Shown: positions 1-6,838, counted from the first letter of the stretch. The stretch: DNA of 9,701 bases from Bacillota bacterium (GCA_023457175.1 JAEWMM010000026.1:1-9701), one strand, 5' to 3'. Notes: generated by a model not told the origin, from the sequence alone. A program made the numbers and translations.

Positions 1-8
1 GACTCTCA

Positions 9-16
9 CATAAAAT
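9..16 (+). promoter_or_regulatory. Possible sigma-E-type -10 element of sigK
   Basis: The octamer CATAAAAT fits the mother-cell sigma-E -10 pattern (CATA-n-A-n-T). It would put the transcription start near base 23, about 30 bases before the sigK ATG at 52. In Bacillus subtilis sigK is transcribed by sigma-E with SpoIIID, so the position makes sense. The matching -35 would lie before the window, so only half of the promoter can be judged. The GTG at 22 would fall at the predicted start of the mRNA, which supports the ATG at 52 as the real start. Confidence 0.35.
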
Positions 17-51
17 GTAAGGTGAAATACAACGTGGGAGGGCGGAAAACG

Positions 52-753
52 ATGTTTTTAGAGACGCTTTTAGCAGGGCTGCCACAGTTGATGCGGCTCC
101 TTTTTGTGTTGCATGTCAGCAGCGGTAATTCATTTCCCAAGCCGCTTTCAGCTAAAAACGAACGCGAATGCTTAAAGCTGATCCGGGAGGGGGACGCGCA
201 GGCCAAAAACCGTCTGATTGAACACAACCTGCGGCTGGTGGTACACATCATCAAAAAATACTATTCCAACATCAAGGATCAGGACGATCTCATCTCGATA
301 GGGACTATCGGATTGATTAAGGCGGTGTCAACCTTTGATTATGAGAAAGGGACACGGTTTGCGACTTATGCTTCAAGGTGTATAGAAAACGAAATCCTCA
401 TGTACTTTCGCAACCGCAAAAAGACCGCGCAGGATGTCTACATATTTGACCCGATCGACACTGACAAGGACGGCAATGCGCTGACGCTGCAGGACATTAT
501 GGCGGACGAGGGCAGCATCTTTGAGGATATCGAATTCCGCCTTCGTGCGCAGGAGCTGCATCACAGTATTGAGAGTGAACTCAACGACCGTGAGCGCGAT
601 ATCGTGATACTACGCTATGGCTTACATGGCAAACGCCCGCTGACCCAGCGTGAGATTGCCCAGAGCATGGGCATATCGCGTTCTTATGTGTCGAGGCTGG
701 AATCCAAGGCGCTTTCTAAGCTGAGGGAGAAATTTGAAAAGAAGGAGCAATAA
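52..753 (+). CDS. sigK: RNA polymerase sporulation sigma factor, pro-sigma-K
   Basis: This is the late mother-cell sigma factor, which directs coat and cortex gene expression during sporulation. The product is 233 residues. Residues 1-21 form a hydrophobic pro-sequence, after which the GNSFPKPLS segment (25-33) matches the mature start seen in known sigma-K proteins; in the family this pro-peptide is removed by the membrane protease SpoIVFB. Region 2 follows: DDLISIGTIGLIKA at 78-91 and RFATYASRCIENEILMYFR at 102-120. Region 4.2 is a helix-turn-helix at about 198-224 (TQREIAQSMGISRSYVSRLE). The start at 52 was chosen because GGGAGG lies 10 bases upstream and the protein then begins directly with the pro-sequence; the in-frame GTG at 22 adds ten hydrophilic residues and lacks a ribosome binding site. 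The gene is one uninterrupted frame, with no skin-like element splitting it. Sigma-E is less likely because its N-terminal sequence differs. Confidence 0.95.
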   Translation: MFLETLLAGLPQLMRLLFVLHVSSGNSFPKPLSAKNERECLKLIREGDAQAKNRLIEHNLRLVVHIIKKYYSNIKDQDDLISIGTIGLIKAVSTFDYEKGTRFATYASRCIENEILMYFRNRKKTAQDVYIFDPIDTDKDGNALTLQDIMADEGSIFEDIEFRLRAQELHHSIESELNDRERDIVILRYGLHGKRPLTQREIAQSMGISRSYVSRLESKALSKLREKFEKKEQ

Positions 754-889
754 CCGGTCGATAGCGCGGTTAGACAGAGACGATAATCTTTGCAATGAAT
801 AAATATTTAAAGCTTTGCACCGACGCCGTCGGATAGATGGCTGAAGAAATATCGGCCAGCCATTTAATGAGAAATAATAATACTGTCAG

Positions 890-938
890 ATGGACAACGG
901 ACCTTTGCCATGGGATAAAGGTCCGTTGTCCATTTTAT
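890..938 (+). terminator. Rho-independent terminator after sigK
   Basis: A perfect 17-bp stem (890-906 with 917-933) encloses a 10-base loop. The stem is built on GGACAACGGACC and its complement, and is followed by TTTATAAAT. The stem is strong although the trailing T run is short. It ends the sigK transcript about 140 bases after the stop codon and separates it from the regulator's own promoter. The sequence would also fold on the opposite strand. Confidence 0.85.
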
Positions 939-1097
939 AAATCAATAAAATTCAGCGCATAGATTCATGAGGCGAGCGACAGAGCATATTTAAATGAGAG
1001 CTTGGTATTGTCAACAGGCCCTTTATTGTACGTTATCGAGAGCTTAAAGAGTATCTATTTGATATAATTTCCAAGTTGTGCGATGGCGCCGTTGTTA

Positions 1098-1110
1098 GTG
1101 TAATCTACAC
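1098..1110. repeat. Short perfect dyad upstream of the regulator promoter
   Basis: GTGTA-ATC-TACAC is a perfect 13-bp palindrome about 44 bases upstream of the TATAAT at 1154. Its position suits an activator or autoregulatory site. It does not share the spacing of the larger palindromes at 3095-3134 (three bases between TGTA and TACA here, nine there), so it may bind a different protein or be chance. Confidence 0.3.
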
Positions 1111-1137
1111 ACACTATATCGGAGTTTGTTCATATTT

Positions 1138-1154
1138 TTGGTGCAACATATGCT
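1138..1154 (+). promoter_or_regulatory. Candidate sigma-54 (-24/-12) promoter of the regulator
   Basis: TTGGTGC followed by AACAT and ATGCT places GG at 1140-1141 and GC at 1152-1153, start to start exactly 12 bases, the fixed spacing of sigma-54 promoters (TTGGCACG-N4-TTGCA). The -24 half fits the degenerate form YTGGYRY; the -12 half keeps TGC but has A for the first T. It overlaps the sigma-A extended -10 described next, so at most one may be in use at a time. Confidence 0.35.
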
Positions 1155-1159
1155 ATAAT
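1151..1159 (+). promoter_or_regulatory. Sigma-A extended -10 promoter of the regulator
   Basis: TGCTATAAT is a perfect extended -10 (TG-n-TATAAT). No good -35 hexamer sits 16-18 bases upstream, which extended -10 promoters tolerate. Transcription would start near 1166, leaving a leader of about 60 bases before the ATG at 1228. Confidence 0.5.
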
Positions 1160-1227
1160 ACAAATTAGATAGAACCTGCTAAGATATGCTATACCACTTG
1201 CGAGAAAGTTTCAGGAGGAGTAATAAT

Positions 1228-3102
1228 ATGCTGAAAAAGATCTTGTTTGTCGCTACGTATGACGGAATGCGGGAAATTGCCCGCCAAGTGGTGAAGCAGC
1301 GCGGTGATAAAATGGAGATTGTAACCGGCGAGCTTTTTGAGGCGGTTAAGAATATTCAAATGTGCGATCTAACCGATAAAGAGGTGATTATCAGTCGCGG
1401 CGGTACAGCGCGCCTTCTGCGCAAATCGTTCGGACTCCCTGTTGTAGAGGTCGAGGTGTGCGCTTATGACATTCTGCGTGTGGTGTATAAATACAGAGAC
1501 CGCCGTATCGCTGTCATTGGCGCGGATAACGTCATATCGGGCGTTAAAATTCTCGAAGAAGTGATGGGAACACAAATTTACTATTTCCCCTTCACCTTTG
1601 AGGAAGAAATTGAACGAATCGTCGACATGATTTGCGGCATGAATATTGACATTGTGGTGGGAGACACCGTTGCCGTGCGCATCGCAAAGCATAAGGGGCT
1701 TGCCGTAGAGCTTGTAAAGTCCGGCAAAGAAGCGGTTGAGGAAGCGATTGACAAGGCCGAGAAAATTTGCGCCGCCATTTTACAGGAGCGCGAGAAAAAT
1801 TCCCGTGTTAACGCGATTGTGGAACATCTGGACGAGGGTATTATCGTCACGGATCAATACTCTAAAATTATTCTGTTTAACCATGTGGCCGAAAATTTGC
1901 TTCAAACCACCAAACAAGATGTGCTCGACACCGATATTAACCTGATACTCCCCACCATTAATACACGTTCGGTATTAGAAAGCGAACAAGGCACCTCTCA
2001 GCAAATTATGAAGGTGCAGGGGAAATATCTGGTGGCAAATACCTTTCCCATCTGGGTGGAAAATGAATGCAAGGGCGTCGCTATTACCTGTGAGGATGTT
2101 ACTGAAATTCAGGAATTAGAGCAAAAAATTCGCCGGACTCTATCCAAAAAAGGCTTGGTTGCAAAACATCATTTTGAGGATATTATCGGGACAAGCGCCA
2201 AGATTCGAGAAACAGTGGGCTTGTCTCAAAAATACGCTTCGGTAGATTCTACCGTCTTTATTTACGGAGAGAGCGGAACCGGTAAGGAGCTGTTCGCCCA
2301 ATCGATTCATAACAACAGCAAGCGAAAAAAAGGCCCGTTTATCGCTATAAACTGCGCAACCTTGCCTGCCGAACAGCTGGAGAATACCCTGTTCGGATAT
2401 GTGGACGGTGCGTTTGCCGGCGCTAAAAAAGGCGGCAAAAAGGGCGTTTTTGAAATTGCGCACCATGGCACCTTGTTCCTTGACGAAATAGCCGAGTTGG
2501 ATTTAGCGATTCAATCAAAAATATTGAGGGTGCTGCAGGAGCGCGAGGTCATGCGGATGGGCGGAGACAGTATTGTGCCGGTAAACGTCCGCATTATTGC
2601 CGCTTCTAATAAAGTGCTGTTTAATGCGGTAAACGAAAAGAGGTTCCGTGAGGATTTATACTACCGCATCAGTGTGCTTAATATCAATATTCCCCCTCTG
2701 CGCGAGCGCATTGAGGATGTACCGCTTTTAATTGAGTTTTTCACTAAAAAATATTGCCGTAAATACGGCTTGCCGCCGTTGCGGCTGGATATCAGCGTGA
2801 TCCAGCGCCTTTGCGCCTATAGTTGGCCCGGCAATGTAAGACAGCTTGAAAATGTTGTACAAAAAATAGTTCTTCTGTCAGAAAACGGCCTTTTTAGAGA
2901 AGAAGATATGGACCATCTTCAAATAGAAGAGCAGACAGCCGCTGAGGATTCAAACATTGTATCCTGCAACGGCACTTTAGAGGAGATAACACGGCGCATT
3001 ATTTTGCGGACATTGAAGGAAGAGGGTTTTAACAAAACCAAGACGGCCCAGCGGCTGAATATCACGCGTGTCACGCTCAACAAGCACCTGAGCGATGTAT
3101 AG
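1228..3102 (+). CDS. PrpR_N-PAS-AAA+ enhancer-binding-type regulator (GAFAGA variant)
   Basis: Transcriptional regulator of 624 residues, probably controlling the sugar-acid operon that follows. Residues 1 to about 185 resemble the PrpR N-terminal sensor domain, which binds small ligands. A PAS-like domain follows at about 195-305 (HLDEGIIVTD at 200-209). The AAA+ domain spans about 316-550: Walker A GESGTGKE at 347-354, Walker B GTLFLDEI at 414-421, arginine fingers R474 and R480. A Fis-type helix-turn-helix lies at about 600-621. The surface loop that contacts sigma-54 reads GAFAGA (394-399), with alanine 397 where the family has threonine; the codon is GCC, one transition from ACC. The start at 1228 has AGGAGG nine bases upstream; the in-frame ATG at 1186 adds 14 residues and has no binding site. 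The last codons overlap the 3095-3134 palindrome. The effector is unknown; a keto-sugar acid or glycerate-related compound would fit the neighbours. Confidence 0.9.
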   Translation: MLKKILFVATYDGMREIARQVVKQRGDKMEIVTGELFEAVKNIQMCDLTDKEVIISRGGTARLLRKSFGLPVVEVEVCAYDILRVVYKYRDRRIAVIGADNVISGVKILEEVMGTQIYYFPFTFEEEIERIVDMICGMNIDIVVGDTVAVRIAKHKGLAVELVKSGKEAVEEAIDKAEKICAAILQEREKNSRVNAIVEHLDEGIIVTDQYSKIILFNHVAENLLQTTKQDVLDTDINLILPTINTRSVLESEQGTSQQIMKVQGKYLVANTFPIWVENECKGVAITCEDVTEIQELEQKIRRTLSKKGLVAKHHFEDIIGTSAKIRETVGLSQKYASVDSTVFIYGESGTGKELFAQSIHNNSKRKKGPFIAINCATLPAEQLENTLFGYVDGAFAGAKKGGKKGVFEIAHHGTLFLDEIAELDLAIQSKILRVLQEREVMRMGGDSIVPVNVRIIAASNKVLFNAVNEKRFREDLYYRISVLNINIPPLRERIEDVPLLIEFFTKKYCRKYGLPPLRLDISVIQRLCAYSWPGNVRQLENVVQKIVLLSENGLFREEDMDHLQIEEQTAAEDSNIVSCNGTLEEITRRIILRTLKEEGFNKTKTAQRLNITRVTLNKHLSDV

Positions 3103-3134
3103 AATATATACATATGCGTATATATTCTATACAT
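3095..3134. promoter_or_regulatory. Nested palindrome, probable double operator/UAS
   Basis: A 40-bp inverted repeat has 17-bp perfect arms (3095-3111 with 3118-3134) and a six-base centre, ATATGC. Each arm is nearly a palindrome itself: TGTATA-N5-TATACA at 3096-3112 (centre 3104) and GTATA-N5-TATAC at 3118-3132 (centre 3125). The two centres are 21 bp apart, two turns of the helix, so proteins bound there would sit on one face of the DNA. They lie about 115 and 94 bases upstream of the expected start of the permease operon, the usual distance of enhancer sites for this regulator class. The stop codon of the regulator gene is at 3100-3102, within the first site. A terminator role is less likely: the stem is AT-rich and no T run follows. 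Confidence 0.6.
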
Positions 3135-3183
3135 ATCAATGTATGATTGCCCAATAAATAAATCAATTGTTTAAATTTTTTTG

Positions 3184-3212
3184 TTGACATTGCATCAAAT
3201 CCTCACTATAAT
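3184..3212 (+). promoter_or_regulatory. Consensus sigma-A promoter of the kdgT operon
   Basis: TTGACA (3184-3189), a 17-bp spacer and TATAAT (3207-3212) give an exact match to the vegetative promoter consensus. Transcription should start near 3219, with a leader of about 80 bases. No -24/-12 pair (GG and GC 12 bases apart) was found between the regulator and the permease, so this operon does not look sigma-54 dependent. Confidence 0.85.
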
Positions 3213-3296
3213 AAGGCCAAACAGAATATCCGTGCGCGCCGGAGCTTTTGTTGTAAGCCATATGACAATATTTGCTTAATGGGAGGTTTTGTTAGA

Positions 3297-4280
3297 ATGA
3301 ATATTAAAAAAACAATCGAAAAGGTACCCGGCGGTATGATGATTGTTCCTATGTTCATATCGGCGACCATTAATACATTCGCCCCGGGCGTGTTCAAAAT
3401 CGGCGGATTTGTTACGGCAATCATGAGCAATCACAATGTTTTTATCGGTGCGTTCCTTGTGTGTATGGGCGCTGGCATGACCTTCAAATCTGCGCCTAAA
3501 GCGCTTAAAATCGGCGGCGTCACGACCCTTACCAAATATCTGTTTTCTGTTGCGCTGGGGCTTGCGGCAAACAGCCTTTTTGGCCCCAACGGCTTTTTGG
3601 GGCTTTCGGCCCTGGCTATTATCTCAGCGGTATCCAACACCAACGGCGGTCTCTATGCCGCCCTCACCGCCGAGTTTGGTTCCAAAGAGGAGATCGGCGC
3701 CATATCTGTTTTGTCGGTTAACGACGGCCCCTTCCTGACCATGATTGCGGTAGGAACCGCGGGCATCGCAACCATTCCGTTTATGGAGCTGGTGGGCGTT
3801 ATCGTTCCGATTATCTTTGGCATGATTCTTGGCAATCTCGACCCCGAGATGAGAAAGTTCCTCACAAACGGCGGCAGCATCATGATCCCCTTCATGGCGT
3901 TGGCTATGGGCACGCGTCTTGACTTCCGCATGATTCTCACTGCAGGCCCGATGGGCATTGTTCTGGGCCTCATTACCGTGGGCATTGGCGGCGCATTAAA
4001 TATTTTCGCCGACAGAGTGACAGGCGGAACCGGCGTTGCGGGCGCAGCCTGCTCGAGCACGGCCGGCAATGCGGTAGGCGTTCCTCTTGCGATTGCGGCA
4101 GTGGATCCGACGCTTGAGGCGGCGGCGGCCGCGGCAACCCCGTATGTGGCGGCGGCTATGATCACAACCGCCATCTGCACCCCGATTCTGACAACCTACA
4201 TCTACAAGCGAAATCTTAAAAAGCATCCCGATTGGCTGAGCGAAAAGGATAGGGCCGCAAAAGAGGCTTTAGGGAATTAA
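3297..4280 (+). CDS. kdgT: 2-keto-3-deoxygluconate permease (KdgT family)
   Basis: Integral membrane transporter of 327 residues. The N-terminus MNIKKTIEKVPGGMMIVP is the KdgT family signature, and the length fits E. coli KdgT, which takes up 2-keto-3-deoxygluconate with protons. Conserved family patches are visible: NTNGGLY at 114-120, NDGPF at 142-146, and a small-residue-rich GGTGVAGAACSSTAGNAVG stretch near the C-terminal third. Most of the chain is hydrophobic, with about ten likely membrane segments and a charged tail. The start at 3297 has GGGAGG ten bases upstream; the ATG at 3279 precedes that site and is rejected. It is the first gene after the sigma-A promoter and 74 bases precede the next gene. 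The true substrate may be another keto- or deoxy-sugar acid, because no KDG kinase or KDPG aldolase is nearby. Confidence 0.9.
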   Translation: MNIKKTIEKVPGGMMIVPMFISATINTFAPGVFKIGGFVTAIMSNHNVFIGAFLVCMGAGMTFKSAPKALKIGGVTTLTKYLFSVALGLAANSLFGPNGFLGLSALAIISAVSNTNGGLYAALTAEFGSKEEIGAISVLSVNDGPFLTMIAVGTAGIATIPFMELVGVIVPIIFGMILGNLDPEMRKFLTNGGSIMIPFMALAMGTRLDFRMILTAGPMGIVLGLITVGIGGALNIFADRVTGGTGVAGAACSSTAGNAVGVPLAIAAVDPTLEAAAAAATPYVAAAMITTAICTPILTTYIYKRNLKKHPDWLSEKDRAAKEALGN

Positions 4281-4312
4281 GGCGGACTTTTGAACGTCTG
4301 ATGCCAAACATC

Positions 4313-4330
4313 GTTAAATAAAAATTTAAC
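4313..4330 (+). repeat. AT-rich hairpin between kdgT and the dehydrogenase
   Basis: GTTAAAT-AAAA-ATTTAAC is a perfect 7-bp inverted repeat ending 11 bases before the AGGAGG of the next gene. It has no following T run and too little GC to terminate. It could mark an RNA-processing or stability site that separates membrane-protein and enzyme expression, or it could be chance in AT-rich spacer. Confidence 0.3.
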
Positions 4331-4354
4331 CTTATACCGACAGGAGGAAGAACC

Positions 4355-5329
4355 ATGAAAATTGTCGTACTTGACGGATATACCTTAAACCCTGGCGATT
4401 TAAGCTGGGACGCTTTGAAAGCGCTGGGAGATGTAACGGTTTACGACCGCACAACCAGCGACCCAAAGGAAGCGGCTTTGATTTTAGAGCGCATCGGGGA
4501 TGCAGAGGCGGTATACACCAACAAAACGCCGCTTACCAGAGAGATTCTTGACAAAGCCCCCAACGTCAAATTTATCGGCGTTATGGCGACCGGATTCAAT
4601 GTTGTTGATACAGCCGCCGCAAAGGAAAAGGGCATACCCGTCTGCAATGTTCCGATTTACGGTACCGCTGCGGTTGCTCAAACTGCCATAGCGCTTTTGC
4701 TCGAACTTTGCCATCATGTGGGCGAGCACAACCGCGCCGTACAGGCAGGGGAGTGGAGCAACTGCCTTGACTACTGCTTCTGGAATTATCCGCTTATCGA
4801 GCTGGACGGCAAGACCATGGGTATCGTCGGGCTTGGCAGAATCGGCAAACGCACAGCACAGCTTGCTCAAGCACTGGGCATGCAGGTTCTTGCCTATGAT
4901 GAAATTCAGGATCAGTCGGTTGTAAGCGATACGCTGCGCTACACCACGCTGGATGAGCTGTTGGCCGAATCGGACGTTATCGCGCTGCATTGCCCGCAGA
5001 CGCCCACCAATACGGGCATTATCAACAAGGACAGCATCGCGAAAATGAAGGACGGCGTTATGATTATCAACAATTCCAGAGGCCCCCTGATTGTTGAGGA
5101 GGATCTGGTTGCCGCGCTGGAAAGCGGCAAGATTGCCGGGGCGGGGCTGGACGTTGTCCCCGTAGAGCCGCTGCCCGCAAACAGTCCGCTACTGGGCGCG
5201 AAAAACTGCATTATTACGCCCCATTTGTCCTGGGCGCCGCTCGCTTCCCGTTCCCGGCTGTTGGATGTGGCCGTTGAAAATCTCAAGGCATTCCAAAGCG
5301 GGAAGCCCATCAATGTTGTGAATCCGTGA
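4355..5329 (+). CDS. D-2-hydroxyacid dehydrogenase, glycerate dehydrogenase type
   Basis: Cytosolic NAD(P)-dependent enzyme of 324 residues, most like glycerate dehydrogenase/hydroxypyruvate reductase, which interconverts hydroxypyruvate and D-glycerate. The Rossmann motif GLGRIG is at 159-164 with an acidic residue (AYDE) at the end of the second strand, suggesting a preference for NADH. The catalytic triad of the family is complete: R242 in NNSRGP, E271 in VVPVEP, and H290 in TPHLSW, followed by tryptophan as in glycerate and phosphoglycerate dehydrogenases. The length (about 320) matches the short forms without an ACT domain, so it is not SerA. AGGAGG lies seven bases before the ATG. It sits 28 bases before a second reductase that also yields glycerate, and upstream of a glycerate kinase, so the reducing direction is the likely one. 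Other 2-keto acids remain possible substrates. Confidence 0.85.
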   Translation: MKIVVLDGYTLNPGDLSWDALKALGDVTVYDRTTSDPKEAALILERIGDAEAVYTNKTPLTREILDKAPNVKFIGVMATGFNVVDTAAAKEKGIPVCNVPIYGTAAVAQTAIALLLELCHHVGEHNRAVQAGEWSNCLDYCFWNYPLIELDGKTMGIVGLGRIGKRTAQLAQALGMQVLAYDEIQDQSVVSDTLRYTTLDELLAESDVIALHCPQTPTNTGIINKDSIAKMKDGVMIINNSRGPLIVEEDLVAALESGKIAGAGLDVVPVEPLPANSPLLGAKNCIITPHLSWAPLASRSRLLDVAVENLKAFQSGKPINVVNP

Positions 5330-5357
5330 CAGGATGCGTGATAACAGGAGGCATACA

Positions 5358-6251
5358 ATGAAGATTGGTTTTATTGGACTTGGCATTATGGGAAAGCCCA
5401 TGTGCAAAAATTTAATCGCCAAAGGGCATACGCTGGTTGTTTATGACATCAACAGCGCAGCCGTGCAGGAAATAGTTGCTTTGGGTGCAACGACCGTTGG
5501 ATCCCCCGCGCAGGTTGCCGAGCAGTGCGACCATATTATAACCATGCTGCCCAATTCTCCGCACGTAAAAGCGGTCATTTGCGGAGAGAACGGCGTTTTA
5601 GACGGCATGCAGCCGGGCGGCATTCTGATAGACATGAGCTCTATCGCACCGCTGGCCTCTCAAGAGGTGGCCAAACAGTGCGCGCAAAAAGGCATACAAA
5701 TGCTGGATGCGCCGGTGAGCGGCGGCGAACCCAAAGCCATTGACGGTACGTTATCTATTATGGTTGGCGGCGACAAGGCGGTCTTTGAGAAGGTATACGA
5801 CATTCTCATGTGCATGGGCGCAAGCGCTGTTTACTGTGGCGAAATCGGTGCGGGCAACACAACAAAATTGGCGAATCAGGTTGTTGTCGCGCTGAACATC
5901 GCGGCATTATCCGAAGCGCTGATGCTGGCTACAAAGGCCGGCGTCGACCCCAAGCTGGTTCTGGACGCAATCAGCGGTGGACTGGCCGGCAGCACGGTCA
6001 TGAATGCAAAAGGCCCCATGATGCTCCGGCACAATTACGACCCCGGTTTTAAAATAGACCTGCATATTAAAGATTTAGCCAATGTGCTCGAAACGGCCCA
6101 CAGTGTCGGCTCACCCAGTCCGCTGACGGCAGCGGTGATGGAAATGATGCAGACGCTGCGCGCCGACGGGTATGGCCAACAGGACCATAGCGCCTTGGCA
6201 AAATATTACGAAAAGCTCTCCGGCACACAAATTGAATCGAAACTATTGTAG
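5358..6251 (+). CDS. garR: 2-hydroxy-3-oxopropionate (tartronate semialdehyde) reductase family
   Basis: Member of the beta-hydroxyacid dehydrogenase family, 297 residues, close in length and pattern to GarR, which reduces tartronate semialdehyde to D-glycerate. The N-terminal Rossmann fold carries GLGIMG at 7-12. The substrate-binding signature DAPVSGG is at 117-123, and the catalytic lysine is K170 in the NTTKLANQ segment, followed by the helical VVVALNIAALSEAL stretch typical of GarR/GlxR. The start at 5358 has AGGAGG six bases upstream; an in-frame ATG at 5334 lies before that site. The gene follows the previous stop by 28 bases and is 15 bases from the next gene, so all are probably one transcript. 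Family members also act on 3-hydroxyisobutyrate and similar compounds, so the exact substrate is inferred from the glycerate kinase nearby. The symbol is given on family likeness. Confidence 0.85.
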   Translation: MKIGFIGLGIMGKPMCKNLIAKGHTLVVYDINSAAVQEIVALGATTVGSPAQVAEQCDHIITMLPNSPHVKAVICGENGVLDGMQPGGILIDMSSIAPLASQEVAKQCAQKGIQMLDAPVSGGEPKAIDGTLSIMVGGDKAVFEKVYDILMCMGASAVYCGEIGAGNTTKLANQVVVALNIAALSEALMLATKAGVDPKLVLDAISGGLAGSTVMNAKGPMMLRHNYDPGFKIDLHIKDLANVLETAHSVGSPSPLTAAVMEMMQTLRADGYGQQDHSALAKYYEKLSGTQIESKLL

Positions 6252-6266
6252 AAAAGGGAGAAAACG

Positions 6267-6719
6267 ATGGTTATTGATAAACTGAAAAACGCCCATTTGT
6301 ATTACGGCCTCGGACCGCGCTTTGAAAAAGGCCTGCGCTATTTGCAGGAAACCGACCTTGCGTCGATGCCGGCGGGTAAGCATGCCATAGACGGAGAGGA
6401 TTTATTTATCCTGATCAAGCATTACGATTCCTTTCCTCTAAAAGAGTGCAAGCTTGAGAACCACCACAACTATGCCGATATTCAACTCGTGGTCAGCGGT
6501 AAGGAATACTTTTGTTTTGCGCCGCTGGACGATCTTAAGCTCATAGAATCTCATGATGATAAAGATGTGTACTATTTTGAAGGCGCCTGCGACCCGATTA
6601 CGCTGACCGGCGATTTGTTTGCGCTGGTATTGCCCGATGATGCGCACATGCCGGAACGGGCGATTAATGAGGTGCCGGAACCCATTGTAAAGGCCGTTGT
6701 CAAGGTTCGTTTGTATTAG
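6267..6719 (+). CDS. YhcH/YjgK/YiaL (EbgC/NanQ) family protein
   Basis: Cytosolic protein of 150 residues, the usual size for this cupin-like family (DUF386). Its hallmark is the ENHHNYADIQ segment at 64-73, with a further conserved PDDAHMPE at 123-130; E64, H66 and H127 are plausible metal ligands. One member, E. coli YhcH (NanQ), speeds anomer conversion of N-acetylneuraminate, a keto-sugar acid; other members sit in sugar operons. In this operon a role in interconverting ring forms of the imported keto acid is a fair guess, but the sequence does not prove it. AAGGGAG lies six bases upstream of the ATG. The gene is 15 bases behind the GarR-type reductase and is followed by a terminator-like hairpin. 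Confidence 0.85.
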   Translation: MVIDKLKNAHLYYGLGPRFEKGLRYLQETDLASMPAGKHAIDGEDLFILIKHYDSFPLKECKLENHHNYADIQLVVSGKEYFCFAPLDDLKLIESHDDKDVYYFEGACDPITLTGDLFALVLPDDAHMPERAINEVPEPIVKAVVKVRLY

Positions 6720-6787
6720 CGCTGCGCCGTCTCCAAACCATAGCGACATGAACAGTCTTTTGGGGCTATAGCAAAACAGGCCTCAAA

Positions 6788-6838
6788 AAAACAGAGCCGA
6801 AGTAGCTGCGAAAGCAGACACAACGGCTCTGTTTTGGT
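6788..6838 (+). terminator. Terminator-like hairpin before the glycerate kinase
   Basis: A 12-bp stem (6788-6799 with 6824-6835) containing ACAGAGCCG and CGGCTCTGT has T residues on its 3' side. The 24-base loop holds a smaller hairpin, CTGC-GAAA-GCAG (6806-6817), capped by a GNRA tetraloop. The structure stands between the fourth gene of the operon and the kinase, so it may end the main transcript or let only part of it through. Confidence 0.7.

Larger units (their letters stand above)
754..1227 (+). other. Non-coding interval between sigK and the regulator
   Basis: This 474-base stretch holds no convincing gene. It contains a weak hairpin (ATGGCTG at 837-843 with CAGCCAT at 857-863), the strong terminator at 890-938, an isolated TATAAT at 1063-1068 without a matching -35, a short perfect dyad at 1098-1110, and the promoter elements around 1138-1159. 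The part from 939 to about 1090 is AT-rich and I see nothing else in it. Translation in all frames gives only short fragments. Confidence 0.7.

Noticed and set aside
22..51. Upstream GTG start extending SigK by ten residues
   Set aside because: The extension is hydrophilic and unlike the pro-sequence, it has no ribosome binding site, and the likely transcription start is at about the same base. GGGAGG at 36-41 serves the ATG at 52.
1186..1227. Upstream ATG start for the regulator
   Set aside because: AGGAGG at 1213-1218 points to the ATG at 1228, and PrpR-type proteins begin close to the KKILFVATYD strand.
3095..3134. The nested palindrome as a transcription terminator
   Set aside because: The stem is nearly all A and T and is followed by ATCAATG, not a T run; the two-site symmetry fits protein binding better.
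3219..3296. Catabolite-repression (cre) site or riboswitch in the kdgT leader
   Set aside because: TGTAAGCCATATGACA only loosely resembles a cre site and lacks the central CG. The 80-base leader shows only a 4-bp hairpin, too little for a known riboswitch class.
3653..4180. 175-residue minus-strand reading frame, rich in Ala and Pro
   Set aside because: It lies antisense to kdgT, has no ribosome binding site, and its composition is what the GCG/GGC-rich codons of the permease give when read backwards.
4484..4990. 168-residue minus-strand reading frame
   Set aside because: It lies wholly within the dehydrogenase gene, whose motifs and start are unambiguous; no recognisable protein pattern is visible.
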